Source: MWBF01 sp040772005 (lineage in GTDB: Bacteria; Chloroflexota; Anaerolineae; CG2-30-64-16). Taken from it: a stretch of DNA of 64,000 nt. The notes under the pieces are model-generated. The model was not told where the DNA came from and did not search any database. It was given only the letters and a program-made list of their open reading frames with translations. A program made the position numbers and the translations under genes. This document shows positions 26,222-34,367 of the stretch, one piece after another; within the stretch, counting starts at the first letter, position 1; each line of letters opens with the position of its first letter. The stretch spans positions 62,001 to 126,000 of the forward strand of contig JAXGYZ010000007.1 in the NCBI GenBank assembly GCA_040772005.1. Direction: 5' to 3'.

Positions 26222-27370
26222 TCAGCCTGCCGTCGCCTTGTAGGCTTGCAGCAGGGTTTCTGCTGCGCTGCGCCAGGTGAAGCGCGCGGCCTGGGCCCGC
26301 CCCAGGTCGGACAGCCGCGCTCGCAGGACCGCATCGCCCAGCACGCGGGCCATTGCGTCGGCCAGCCCCTCCATGTCCTCTGCGTCCACCAGCAGCGCTG
26401 CCGAGCCGGTGGCTTCCGGAAGGCTTGAGTTGTTGCTTGCCACGACCGGCGTGCCACATGCCATGGCTTCCAATGGGGGAATACCGAAACCTTCGTATAG
26501 TGACGGAAAGGCAAAGACATCGGCCAGCGTGTACAGCGCGGGCAGGTGTTCGTCCGCGACAAATCCGGGGAATAAGACGTGCTCGCTCAGACCTTCTTTG
26601 GCGACCTGTTCGTAAATGCCCTGGCTTAACCAACCCTGGCCGCCGGCCAATACGAGAGCGTGGGGCAGGCCCGTTTGGCGGCGCAACTGCCCGTAGGCGG
26701 CAATCAGCCGGGCGAGGTTCTTGCGCGGTTCGATGGTGCCCACAAAGAGGATAAACCACTGGGGTAGGTGATAGCGCTCGCGCACCGCGTTGAGCTGGAC
26801 CGTATCGCGCACGGGGCGGAACTCGGGCCCGACGCCCGGCGGCACGACGCTGATCTTGTCTGCCGGCACATCGAGGAGCTCGATGAGGTCCAGCCGCGTG
26901 TTCTCTGAATCGGCCAGCACGCGCCGCGCTCGCGTCACGCTGTCGGGCACGCTCTTGGCGAGGTATTCCCGCAGCCCCGGGTCCGCATAGGCGGGCAGCC
27001 GCAGGAAGGATAGGTCGTGGATGGTGACGACGCCTGCCGCGCTGCGCAATGGGGGCAGGGTGAAATCGGGTGAGTGAAAGATATCGCTGTCACCGGCCAG
27101 TCGCTCAGCGTGCAGCGGGAGCTTGAGCTTGTGCCAGCCCGCCGTCAGCCAGCGCGCGGGCAGGTTGCTGACCTTGAAGGTGAAGTTGGCCGGCAGGCCA
27201 TCTTCATGTCCTGCTGGTCCGGGGCCACCTTCTCCGCCCTGGCCGAGGCAGAACAGCGTGTAGCGGTTGGTGTGATCCAGTTCGGCCAGCGCGCGCACAA
27301 GCCCGCGCGTGTAGCGGCCAATGCCCGCCCGCTGTCGGACTGCCGGTGTGTAGTCGATCGCAATATGCAC
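26222..27370 (-). CDS. Family 4 (GT-B) glycosyltransferase
   Basis: 382-residue retaining GT-B enzyme that transfers sugars from nucleotide-sugars to a growing glycan or lipid carrier. N-terminal QRAGIGRYTRGLVRAL is the typical acceptor-side glycine loop. The C-terminal domain has ISVVPPGVGPEF, FVGTIEPRKNLARLI, FPSLYEGFGIPPLEAM (the EX7E motif region) and ACGTPVVASNNSSLPE. GTG 27370 is preceded by GGAGACTGGGAAC. It clusters with two GtrA flippase-like genes and a Wzy-type ligase, pointing to cell-surface polysaccharide or glycolipid synthesis. Confidence 0.9.
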   Translation of the reverse strand: MHIAIDYTPAVRQRAGIGRYTRGLVRALAELDHTNRYTLFCLGQGGEGGPGPAGHEDGLPANFTFKVSNLPARWLTAGWHKLKLPLHAERLAGDSDIFHSPDFTLPPLRSAAGVVTIHDLSFLRLPAYADPGLREYLAKSVPDSVTRARRVLADSENTRLDLIELLDVPADKISVVPPGVGPEFRPVRDTVQLNAVRERYHLPQWFILFVGTIEPRKNLARLIAAYGQLRRQTGLPHALVLAGGQGWLSQGIYEQVAKEGLSEHVLFPGFVADEHLPALYTLADVFAFPSLYEGFGIPPLEAMACGTPVVASNNSSLPEATGSAALLVDAEDMEGLADAMARVLGDAVLRARLSDLGRAQAARFTWRSAAETLLQAYKATAG

Positions 27371-27475
27371 GTTCCCAGTCTCCGCAAATCCTGTAAGATT
27401 CCAGATTCGATAATGCCTGATGCGCCCAGAGCGGATGTGACTGGGCCGTCTGCCCGTAAGCCGCGCGGCCCGCTG

Positions 27476-27976
27476 TTACTGAATCCCCTTGTAGGTCCAC
27501 GCCCGGTTCACGAAGAAGTTCCAGAACAACACAACGCCGATAGCTGTAATCTTTGCCAGATTGTAGTCCAATGGGTCCGGAATGAAGCCGGTGACGAGAT
27601 GAAAGACGGTCCACAGGATGGCGTTGTTGATTCCTAGCCCAATGATATTCACAATCGCGAATTTGCCCAGTTGGGTGACGACGGGACGCTGGCGGCTCTC
27701 CGGGAAAGTCCACAGCCGGTTCCAGGTGAAGTTGCTGATGACCGCCGTCGTGAAGGAAATGCTGTTCGCGACCAGCAGATGCAGTCCGAATGCCTTGTGC
27801 AGGACATTCAGCACGGTCAGGTCGACGACCATGCCGAGGGCGCCCACGGTGGCGAATTTCAGGAAGCGCTCGACCTCCTTCGGCCTGCCGGCCAGCGGCG
27901 AACGGTTGATAATCGGCAGGCGCAACAGCCACGCCAGCCAGGGTGAAACATTGAATGGAGACACATGTCCTGCCAA
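27476..27976 (-). CDS. GtrA-family membrane protein (first copy)
   Basis: 166-residue GtrA-like protein with four predicted membrane helices; family members help flip or use polyprenyl-phosphate-linked sugars. Hallmarks: FLKFATVGALGMVVDLTVLN, NSISFTTAVISNFTWNRLWTF and the C-terminal LFWNFFVNRAWTYKG. It shares the motif NRLWTFPESRQRP with the adjacent GtrA gene, also at DNA level, indicating a tandem duplication followed by divergence. It lies 9 bp downstream of the second copy. The N-terminus is longer than usual by about 35 residues. Confidence 0.86.
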   Translation of the reverse strand: MAGHVSPFNVSPWLAWLLRLPIINRSPLAGRPKEVERFLKFATVGALGMVVDLTVLNVLHKAFGLHLLVANSISFTTAVISNFTWNRLWTFPESRQRPVVTQLGKFAIVNIIGLGINNAILWTVFHLVTGFIPDPLDYNLAKITAIGVVLFWNFFVNRAWTYKGIQ

Positions 27977-27985
27977 AGAAAACCT

Positions 27986-28444
27986 CTATAACCCGCGCCA
28001 CGTCCAAAGACGGTTGGCACTGAAGTTCCAAAACAACGCGATTCCGCTCGCTGTGGCCTTTGCCAGGTTCCAGGCCAACGCGGGCACGAACAAGTGCTGC
28101 CAGATCAGCGCATGGCTGCCCAGGAAGGCCAACTGGTTGATTCCCAGGCCCACGAGATTGACCAGAAAGAACTGGCCAAGCTGGCGGGAGATCGGCCGCT
28201 GGCGGCTCTCGGGAAAGGTCCACAGCCGGTTCCAGGTGAAGGTGTTGGTCACCGCCACAGCAAACGAACAGGTGTTGGCTAGCCACGGCGGCAGGCCGAC
28301 CCCGAAGAGCAGCAGATTCAGCACGACGAAGTCGACCAGGAAGCCGGATGTGCCGACGACGCCGAACTTGATGAAGCGCTTGATCTCCCGTGTGCCCCGT
28401 CCGCCCGTCAGCGCATTGATGCGCAAGGCCAATGTCTCAATCAA
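27986..28444 (-). CDS. GtrA-family membrane protein (second copy)
   Basis: 152-residue paralogue of the downstream GtrA gene with the same four-helix plan: FIKFGVVGTSGFLVDFVVLN, TNTFTWNRLWTFPESRQRP, FFLVNLVGLGINQLAF and ALFWNFSANRLWTW. Its start codon overlaps the last eight bases of the O-antigen-ligase-like gene, so the two are translationally coupled. The two GtrA copies may serve different lipid-linked sugars, or work as a heteromer; neither can be read from sequence. Confidence 0.87.
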   Translation of the reverse strand: MIETLALRINALTGGRGTREIKRFIKFGVVGTSGFLVDFVVLNLLLFGVGLPPWLANTCSFAVAVTNTFTWNRLWTFPESRQRPISRQLGQFFLVNLVGLGINQLAFLGSHALIWQHLFVPALAWNLAKATASGIALFWNFSANRLWTWRGL

Positions 28445-29903
28445 GGCTTGCTTCTCCTGAGCCTGATCTGTCCCCGGTGGCTGCGACGACCGCGCACAGG
28501 AGCAGCGCGAGTTGTAACTGAATGTGCTGGACGAACAGGTTGTCGAACAGGCTGTGCATCGTGATGTAGGCCCACGTGCCGAGCACGCCGATGCTCAGTG
28601 TGGACGCCCACATCTCGCCCCCCCGCGCGTGCGCCCCACGCCAGAGCATGACAGGCGCCAGGACCCAGAAGGCCAGAAACGCGCCTGCACCGAGGGCACC
28701 GGTCTCCGCCAGGAAATTGATGAAGACGTTGTGCGCATGCCCCAGCGGTTCATACCAGTGCGGCAACTGGTACTCGGAATAGGTCACGGCGTAGTTGCCG
28801 AGGCCCACACCGAGCCACGGATGGGCCTCGAACATCTGCCAGCCCGCGCGCCAGTGAGCCAGGCGTTCCAGGACCGAGAAGTTGGCGTCGGTTATCTCGG
28901 TTCGCGCCGGGTCAGGTCCGCTGAAATAGCCGCCCAGGTCATTGAGCCTGGCACCGATCGAGCCGGGCAGTGCCTCAACGCCTGACACGCTAATCAGCAG
29001 GCCCAGCAGCAGTACAGCGAACAGGCTCAACAGGGCCGTGCGTCGGTTGCGGAATCCGACGACTACGAGCGCGCTGGCCGCGGCGCCCAACCAGGCGCCC
29101 CGCGACCAGCTCATCAGGATGCCCAGGGCCAGCAGCCCTGCGACCAGCCCATAAAGTCCTGCTGCGACTGCCTGCCGGGTCGTGCGGTCACGCCACCAGT
29201 GCGCAATGGCGCCCAGCGTCAGGCTCGCTGCCACGGGCAACAGATAGCCGAGGTAGCCGGCATAAGGGTTCGGTTGTTGAAAGGTGCCGTGGGCGCGCAT
29301 GAAACGGCCCATCAAGACGAAGGCCTCCGGCCCCACCTGCCGCACGAACTGGTAGATGCCGAGCAGGGCCTCTGCGCTTCCCGCGACCAGGAGCGCGACG
29401 ACCAGCCAGCGGGCACTACTGCGTCGGGTGAGAATCTGGCAGCCCACCAGGTAAACGGCGGCGAACTCCACCCACTTCAGCCATTCCGGCAGGCCCTCGC
29501 GCCATGAACTGGCCTGTGTCAGCGAAAGGCCGGCCAGCCAGACAAATACCATCAGGGAGACAGCCAGGGGCGGGCGTTGGAAGACGATGCGGCGACGCGC
29601 CACGCCCTGTGCCAGCCAGGCTACCGTCGCCAGCCCGACCAGGAGGTCCACAGGTTCGATAACGGGCAGGGGTAGCTCAACCAGGCCGCTTAGCGGAATA
29701 AATAGCCCAATGGCTGCCAGCCCGACGGCTGGCAATGCGAGCGTTGCCAGGGCCAGGGCAGCTCCGGTCAAGGTCAGCGCGCCCCACGTCACCGGCACTC
29801 TGGCAAGCCAGTAGGCCAGTGCCGCCAACACTCCCGCACTGAGCAGAGTGCGCTGGGCCTTTGTGCGGTCCTTCAGGTAAACCACGCCGGCGGTTGCGCC
29901 CAT
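28437..29903 (-). CDS. O-antigen ligase/polymerase (Wzy_C) family membrane protein
   Basis: 488-residue polytopic protein of the O-antigen ligase/Wzy family, which polymerises or transfers lipid-linked polysaccharide. Multiple membrane helices flank a large periplasmic loop. Family-typical parts are HGTFQQPNPYAGYLGYLLP, MSWSRGAWLG (the SRG motif), the loop WQMFEAHPWLGVGLGNYAVTY and GHAHNVFINFLAETG with the conserved H-NxxL. Expression starts from a consensus promoter at 29970-29998. The transcript leader of about 60 nt contains two hairpins. It is the first gene of the minus-strand cluster with the two GtrA genes and a glycosyltransferase. Confidence 0.88.
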   Translation of the reverse strand: MGATAGVVYLKDRTKAQRTLLSAGVLAALAYWLARVPVTWGALTLTGAALALATLALPAVGLAAIGLFIPLSGLVELPLPVIEPVDLLVGLATVAWLAQGVARRRIVFQRPPLAVSLMVFVWLAGLSLTQASSWREGLPEWLKWVEFAAVYLVGCQILTRRSSARWLVVALLVAGSAEALLGIYQFVRQVGPEAFVLMGRFMRAHGTFQQPNPYAGYLGYLLPVAASLTLGAIAHWWRDRTTRQAVAAGLYGLVAGLLALGILMSWSRGAWLGAAASALVVVGFRNRRTALLSLFAVLLLGLLISVSGVEALPGSIGARLNDLGGYFSGPDPARTEITDANFSVLERLAHWRAGWQMFEAHPWLGVGLGNYAVTYSEYQLPHWYEPLGHAHNVFINFLAETGALGAGAFLAFWVLAPVMLWRGAHARGGEMWASTLSIGVLGTWAYITMHSLFDNLFVQHIQLQLALLLCAVVAATGDRSGSGEASLD

Positions 29904-29930
29904 GTGCCTCGATTGGATGCGAGCTTAAAT

Positions 29931-29968
29931 CCGGGAGTGCTTGCGCACTCCCGGTCTCAAATCTGAGA
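29931..29968. promoter_or_regulatory. Two hairpins in the leader of the O-antigen-ligase-like gene
   Basis: CCGGGAGTGC-TTGC-GCACTCCCGG (29931-29954, perfect 10-bp stem) and TCTCA-AATC-TGAGA (29955-29968) lie between the minus promoter and the start codon. There is no T tract, so an mRNA-stability or binding role is more likely than classical attenuation. Confidence 0.5.
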
Positions 29969-29969
29969 C

Positions 29970-29998
29970 ATGATACGGCAAAGGAGGCACTTTGTCAA
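29970..29998 (-). promoter_or_regulatory. Promoter of the polysaccharide cluster
   Basis: Minus strand TTGACA (29998-29993), 17-bp spacer, TATCAT (29975-29970). It is immediately back-to-back with the -35 of the divergent dsbA-like gene. Confidence 0.78.
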
Positions 29999-30026
29999 TT
30001 GACGGCCACTTTGCTTGTGGTATACT
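29999..30026 (+). promoter_or_regulatory. Promoter of the dsbA-like gene
   Basis: TTGACG (29999-30004), 16-bp spacer, extended -10 TGG-TATACT (30021-30026). The adjoining -35 boxes form TGTCAATTGACG. Confidence 0.75.
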
Positions 30027-30082
30027 AATGGACTCGCGGGCCGGTAGCGGCCTGCATCCATCCAGCAACGGAGTACTTGTCT

Positions 30083-30835
30083 ATGGCGAAACAACGCACA
30101 CGGCCGTCCAAAGCTCCCACGCGGTCTGCCGCCCCTCGAACGGCAGGCGCGACGCCCGCTCAGAAGTCTCAGGCTGTCAAGCGCGCACCCGCGCGCAAGG
30201 GCTCCCAGGGGATGCTGCTGGCAATCGTAATTGGGGTGGTGATCCTGGCGGCGATGCTCATCATTTACGCGATCAGCAGCGCCAACCGCCCTGTCACGGC
30301 TACCGATCGTGTGGGGGAGGGGGCCACCTGGGGCGCGGCCGACGCCCCGGTTCTTATTGAGGATTACTCGGACTTCGGCTGTCACTTCTGCGCGCAGTTC
30401 GCCCAGACGACGGGTGAGCAGCTCCGCGCTGAGTATGAGGCCACCGGGAAGGTGCGTTTCGAGTTCAAGCACTTCATCATCGGCGGGGAAACAACCCGTA
30501 ATGCAGCCAACGCGGCGGAATGTGCGGCGGATCAGGGGAAGTTCTGGGACTACCATGATGTGCTCTTCGCGCGGCAGGGCACCAGCGCGAACCCGTTCGC
30601 TATCGCGGCGTTGAAGCAGTATGCGGCTGACCTGGGCCTGGACACGGTACAGTTTAACCGCTGTGTGGACACCAATCAGCACATTCAGGCCATCAACGAT
30701 CAAAGCCGGATCGGCCGGGCGCGCGGGGTGCAGGCGACGCCGACCTTCTTCATCGGGTCGCAGAGGATCGAGGGCGCGGAATCCTACGCGACTTTCAAGG
30801 CTGCGATCGACGCAGCGTTAGCCGCTGCGCAGTGA
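30083..30835 (+). CDS. Membrane-anchored DsbA-family thiol:disulfide oxidoreductase
   Basis: 250 residues: a basic, Ala/Lys-rich cytoplasmic N-terminus (1-43), one membrane helix (about 44-66), and an extracytoplasmic thioredoxin-fold domain of the Thioredoxin_4/DsbA type. The active site is C100-H-F-C103 in DFGCHFC, and the cis-proline loop is QATPTFFIG. It is predicted to oxidise or isomerise cysteines in exported proteins. ATG 30083 is chosen because GGAG at 30070-30073 lies nine bases upstream; an in-frame TTG at 30077 is too close. It is transcribed from its own promoter, divergent from the polysaccharide cluster, with a strong hairpin terminator downstream. Confidence 0.9.
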   Translation: MAKQRTRPSKAPTRSAAPRTAGATPAQKSQAVKRAPARKGSQGMLLAIVIGVVILAAMLIIYAISSANRPVTATDRVGEGATWGAADAPVLIEDYSDFGCHFCAQFAQTTGEQLRAEYEATGKVRFEFKHFIIGGETTRNAANAAECAADQGKFWDYHDVLFARQGTSANPFAIAALKQYAADLGLDTVQFNRCVDTNQHIQAINDQSRIGRARGVQATPTFFIGSQRIEGAESYATFKAAIDAALAAAQ

Positions 30836-30860
30836 CATACTGTGACCAGGAAGGCCTCTA

Positions 30861-30934
30861 TTTCGTGTAGCAAACACATTAAGAGAGACGGCGCCTGGAT
30901 TTGACTTGAATTTGGCTAAGTAGGCTACACGAAA
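30861..30934. repeat. Short inverted-repeat unit downstream of the dsbA-like gene
   Basis: TTTCGTGTAGC (30861-30871) and GCTACACGAAA (30924-30934) are perfect 11-bp inverted arms around a 52-bp AT-rich centre. No gene is seen inside. It looks like a tiny MITE-like unit or an additional terminator stem. Confidence 0.5.
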
Positions 30935-30950
30935 AAGGGGTGCTAAAGCC

Positions 30951-30989
30951 AAAGGGGGGCGACGTAAATCACCGTCGCCCCCCCTTTTT
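30951..30989. terminator. Bidirectional terminator between the dsbA-like gene and MTAP
   Basis: AAAGGGGGGCGACG (30951-30964) pairs with CGTCGCCCCCCCTTTTT (30973-30989) across an 8-nt loop. The plus strand has a T5 tract and the minus strand TTT, suiting two convergent genes. Confidence 0.85.
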
Positions 30990-31023
30990 CGCCTGGTGCA
31001 GCCCAAAGGCGCTGGAATGGCTG

Positions 31024-31896
31024 TCAGCGACCCAGCAGAAGAGCCAGGCGCTCAAGGACCTCGGGTGCGATGGCCCCGGGATTGGTGATTATCGCATCTC
31101 GCACGCCGGCAGAGTAGGGGGAGGGAGGCGCGTCGCGCAGCGCCCTGATCGCGTTGACCACAGAGGCTTTGGCGACTTCGACGTTGGCCTGAAACTGGCG
31201 GATGACCTGGTCCACCGTGACGGGCGCCTCGGTCTCATGCCACACATCATAGTCCGTCACGTGGGCCATCACGGCGTAACTCATCCCCGCTTCGCGGGCG
31301 AGGAACACCTCGGGGCTGGCCGTCATGCCGATGACGGCAAAGCCAAACTGCTGGAAGACCTGGCTCTCGGCCTTCGTGCTGAAGCGCGGCCCCTCGACGG
31401 TCACGAATGTGCCGCCGCGGTGGACGGAGTGGCCGGTGTCAACGACAGCCTGTGCGCAGATTTCGCTGAGATAGCTGCAGAAGGGCTCGGCGACGGAGAC
31501 GTGGACTACAACGCCCGCGGTCCCGGCGTCCGGGTCGTCGAAGAAGCTGGAGGCGCGCAGCCGCGTCCGGTCGTAGACCTGGTCTGGTACGACAATATCG
31601 CCGGGCCGGTACTGCAACTGCAGGCTGCCGCATGCGCTGAGCGAGATCAGATACTCAACGCCCAGCATCTTGAACCCGTAGATGTTGGCGCGGCTGTTCA
31701 GCCGGCTGGGGCTGATCCGGTGGCCGCGACCGTGGCGAGGCAGGAAAACAACCGGCTGATCATCCAGGTGGCCAACAATGTACGCGTCCGACGGCGCGCC
31801 GAAGGGCGTTTCCAGCCGCACCTCCCGGACATCACGCAGTTGCGCCAGGTCATAGATGCCGCTGCCGCCGATGACGCCCACCCGCACTTTTTCCAT
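31024..31896 (-). CDS. mtnP: S-methyl-5'-thioadenosine phosphorylase
   Basis: 290-residue MTAP of the PNP/MTAP class 2 family, cleaving 5'-methylthioadenosine to adenine and methylthioribose-1-phosphate in methionine salvage. Signatures: GVIGGSGIYDL (phosphate loop), FLPRHGRGHRISPS, ACGSLQ, EGPRFSTKAES, GMTASPEVFLAREAG and TDYDVW, the Asp pair that selects 6-aminopurines. ATG 31896 follows AAGGAGACAACAT; the longer open frame upstream is not conserved. An MtaD-like deaminase for the same metabolite is encoded at 59317-60642. Confidence 0.92.
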   Translation of the reverse strand: MEKVRVGVIGGSGIYDLAQLRDVREVRLETPFGAPSDAYIVGHLDDQPVVFLPRHGRGHRISPSRLNSRANIYGFKMLGVEYLISLSACGSLQLQYRPGDIVVPDQVYDRTRLRASSFFDDPDAGTAGVVVHVSVAEPFCSYLSEICAQAVVDTGHSVHRGGTFVTVEGPRFSTKAESQVFQQFGFAVIGMTASPEVFLAREAGMSYAVMAHVTDYDVWHETEAPVTVDQVIRQFQANVEVAKASVVNAIRALRDAPPSPYSAGVRDAIITNPGAIAPEVLERLALLLGR

Positions 31897-31928
31897 ATGT
31901 TGTCTCCTTCCTGCGATTCCAGATGTTG

Positions 31929-32816
31929 TTACCACGGCACCTCGCCGCTCGTATTCACGCCGACATGTACACCCAGACGCCGAACCATTTGGACGCGATC
32001 CCACGGCTGCGGCAAGATGCCATCATGGATGGCCCATGAGCGCCCTCGGACGGTGTGCGCCAGCTCAGGCCGGCGGAAGGGCGTTGAATTGTCGAGCCGT
32101 CGCTGTAGTTCACCGCCCGCCGCAAAGCCGCGGGCGATCGCATCCATTTGTGCCCGCCCGCAGATATAGTCGAAGCCGGATTGTTCGAACAGGATCGCCG
32201 TATGGTAGTAGAGCGGTTGCGCTGTGAATTCACGCTGATTCAGGCACAACATGAAGGTCTCGAGACGATCATTCAACCAGCGAAAGCCGCCCAGGCCCTT
32301 TCGTACCTGGCCCGGCGCCAGTCCGGCAGCCAACGCCGCAGCCTCTGCCGGGAGATTTCGCCTGCCCGTGCCTTGCAGGGTGGATTCGCCGCTCGGCAGC
32401 ACATCCGTATCGAAGCGCGGGCTATGCGGGTCCTGCAGAGCCACCCAGACCACTTCAATCCGGTTGAAGGGCGTATCGGCCAGCTCCAACTGCGCCATCG
32501 GTTCGGCTGCGCCAGCAGCGTGAAACAGCTCCAGGCGGTAGGTGCCGGCATCTGCATCCACCTGGACGAAGGCCAGAGGGCGTCCCTGTGGGTCAGTCAG
32601 GCTGACCGGGTCGATGCTGTACCGGGTCAGCAGATGGGTGGGCACGAGGATCTGAAAGAGCATGCGCTGCCGCTGCAGGTCCCACTGCGCGACCTCCCGC
32701 AGCGAGATGGGCCGATAGTGTGTACCCGCCAGGCTCAGGTGCGCGCCAGGCGCGCCGGCAGGCACTGGCGGTTTGCGCCGCACCGGCAACACCGACGGTA
32801 CAGCGAACTGCGGCAT
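31929..32816 (-). CDS. Conserved-looking protein of unknown function
   Basis: 295 residues, not recognised. The N-terminal two thirds are rich in beta-strand-like stretches (PISLREVAQWDLQRQRM, YRLELFHAAG, NRIEVVWVALQDP). The C-terminal third is helical with LYYHTAILFEQSGFDYICG, AQMDAIARGFAAGGELQRRL and RSWAIHDGILPQPWDRVQM. There is no signal peptide or membrane segment. It lies between mtnP (32 bp) and the inositol-phosphatase-family gene (9 bp) on the same strand, so it is probably co-transcribed, but no function can be inferred. Confidence 0.72.
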   Translation of the reverse strand: MPQFAVPSVLPVRRKPPVPAGAPGAHLSLAGTHYRPISLREVAQWDLQRQRMLFQILVPTHLLTRYSIDPVSLTDPQGRPLAFVQVDADAGTYRLELFHAAGAAEPMAQLELADTPFNRIEVVWVALQDPHSPRFDTDVLPSGESTLQGTGRRNLPAEAAALAAGLAPGQVRKGLGGFRWLNDRLETFMLCLNQREFTAQPLYYHTAILFEQSGFDYICGRAQMDAIARGFAAGGELQRRLDNSTPFRRPELAHTVRGRSWAIHDGILPQPWDRVQMVRRLGVHVGVNTSGEVPW

Positions 32817-32825
32817 ATCCCGATC

Positions 32826-33710
32826 CTAAAAACCGAAATCCGAGTCGACGCCGGCCTCATCCAGCACCTGCGCCACAACATCAGACAGTTCAGCATGGCG
32901 CACGCCATTGCTGGCAAGCACTCCGAAGCGGCGCAAGACATCGCGCTGGTTATACCTGAGCGGGCGGTTCCAACAGTCGGTCATCATGCCGCCCGCCTCA
33001 CGGATGATGATATCCGGCGCGCACGTATCCCATTCCTTCGTGCCCGGGTTGGGATGCACGTAGAACTCGGCCTGACCGCGCGCAATCAGCCCAATCTTCA
33101 GACCCACGCTGCCGATGCTGCGCTCGCGCTGGAGGCCCATCCGCGCGATCATCTTGTCCACCAGCGCGGGGCGGTGGGAGCGACTGACCACGAGGCGGAA
33201 CTTTTCCAACGCAGACTCGGATGAAACGCGCAGCGGATAGCGGTCGCCGAATTCCTCCACAAAGGCGCCCTGACCGAGTGCGGCGCCGTAGAGCACGTTA
33301 TCAATCGGCTGGTAGACCACGCCCACGACCGGCTCGCCGCGCACGGCCAGGCCAATCATAATGACGAACTCGCCGTTGTGCGCAATGAACTCCGCCGTCC
33401 CATCCAGGGGGTCCACGATCCAGACACGCTCGTGGTTCAGGCGCGAGAAATCATCCTTGGACTCCTCGGCCAGCACCCCATCGCCAGGAAAAAGCTGGGT
33501 GAACTGCTTAACGAGATAGGCGTTGACCGCCCGGTCGGCTTCTGTGACCGGTTCAGTGGGGTCTTTCCAGCGGACCGTGGGCGGCACCTCGTAGAATGTC
33601 CGGACGATGCCGCCTGACTGATACGCGAGGCGGATCGCAGTCTCAAGCTCGTGCGTGTAGTCTGGGAGAGAACCGGCGTTGGCAGGATGAATGGGAACGA
33701 TTGAATCCAC
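32826..33710 (-). CDS. Inositol monophosphatase-family phosphatase (CysQ-like)
   Basis: 294-residue Mg-dependent phosphatase of the inositol monophosphatase/3'(2'),5'-bisphosphate nucleotidase superfamily. Metal-binding motifs: Glu82-Glu83 in VLAEESKDD, D100-PLDGT in WIVDPLDGTAEF and the C-terminal EWDTCAPDIIIREAGG. The early WKDPTEPVTEADRAV is typical of CysQ-like members that hydrolyse PAP, though inositol-1-phosphate cannot be excluded. GTG 33710 is the preferred start, with AGAAGAG upstream; the open frame extends 49 codons further into low-quality basic sequence. Confidence 0.87.
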   Translation of the reverse strand: MDSIVPIHPANAGSLPDYTHELETAIRLAYQSGGIVRTFYEVPPTVRWKDPTEPVTEADRAVNAYLVKQFTQLFPGDGVLAEESKDDFSRLNHERVWIVDPLDGTAEFIAHNGEFVIMIGLAVRGEPVVGVVYQPIDNVLYGAALGQGAFVEEFGDRYPLRVSSESALEKFRLVVSRSHRPALVDKMIARMGLQRERSIGSVGLKIGLIARGQAEFYVHPNPGTKEWDTCAPDIIIREAGGMMTDCWNRPLRYNQRDVLRRFGVLASNGVRHAELSDVVAQVLDEAGVDSDFGF

Positions 33711-33863
33711 GATGCTCTTCTTTCTCGATGCGGCTTTTTTCTCGATCCGGCCTTGCGACCGCAGCCGGTGGGATGCCGGCCGGCAGGCTGATGATCGGCG
33801 GGCGGCAAGGGTCTCGCCAACGCCGCGCATCATAGCACAGGCGCATGAGACACGCAAGACAGC

Positions 33864-33896
33864 AAAAAGCCCGGCCTGTCACTCCAGGTCGGGCTT
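33864..33896 (-). terminator. tmRNA terminator
   Basis: Minus strand AGCCCGACCT..AGGCCGGGCT followed by TTTTT, directly after the tmRNA 3' end. Confidence 0.85.
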
Positions 33897-33903
33897 CTGC
33901 AGG

Positions 33904-34310
33904 TGGAGATGCCGGGAGTCGAACCCGGGTCCGAAACAAACAGCCGTAAGCGTCTACAAGCTTAGTCTCTGGTTTGAATTTCACCGGACGGTCCAGCAGA
34001 GACCACCGTCCACTAGTCCGGCTAGCCGAGGGTCTTAGGCTCGCTTATCGGCGTCTGCGAGCCGCACCTTACGGTTTATGACGATGCACCTCGACGCCGC
34101 CTGGCCCCATCGAGGGCACCGTGATCACCTCTCGGTGATCATTGGTTCACGTTCCTTACGCGGCCAACGCCAAGGCGTTGTTGCGAGCGGTCGGGAAAGC
34201 GAACGCGTTGCCATTGTTGGCATTTGTGTTTTTGCTCTGGATTTGCGAGGTGAGAGCGCCTCGGTCTTGCAGCTTACGTCTCATCTGCCCCGTCGAGACC
34301 AGTCATCCCC
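33904..34310 (-). ncRNA. ssrA: Transfer-messenger RNA
   Basis: About 407 nt. The 5' end GGGGATG pairs with CATCTCC at the 3' end to give the 7-bp acceptor stem with one G-U pair. The 3' T-arm GGGTTCGACTCCCGGC is present, and the discriminator A at 33904 is followed by CCT, so CCA is not fully encoded. The tag reading frame ends in codons for ALALAA and a TAA, preceded by an Asn/Ala-rich tag (NNGNAFAFPTARNN); the exact resume codon is uncertain. It rescues stalled ribosomes with SmpB, whose gene lies directly upstream. It has its own promoter at 34324-34352. Confidence 0.93.
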
Positions 34311-34323
34311 ATTGACAGATTCT

Positions 34324-34352
34324 ATGATAGCACCAAACGCCTGTTCGGTCAA
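34324..34352 (-). promoter_or_regulatory. tmRNA promoter
   Basis: Minus strand TTGACC (34352-34347), 17-bp spacer, TATCAT (34329-34324), 14 nt before the mature 5' end, located in the short smpB-ssrA gap. Confidence 0.75.
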
Positions 34353-34367
34353 ATGCAACCGAACCGG

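Noticed and set aside
30818..31006. Small minus-strand open frame over the terminator between the dsbA-like gene and MTAP
   Set aside because: It runs through a strong bidirectional terminator stem and has no ribosome-binding site.
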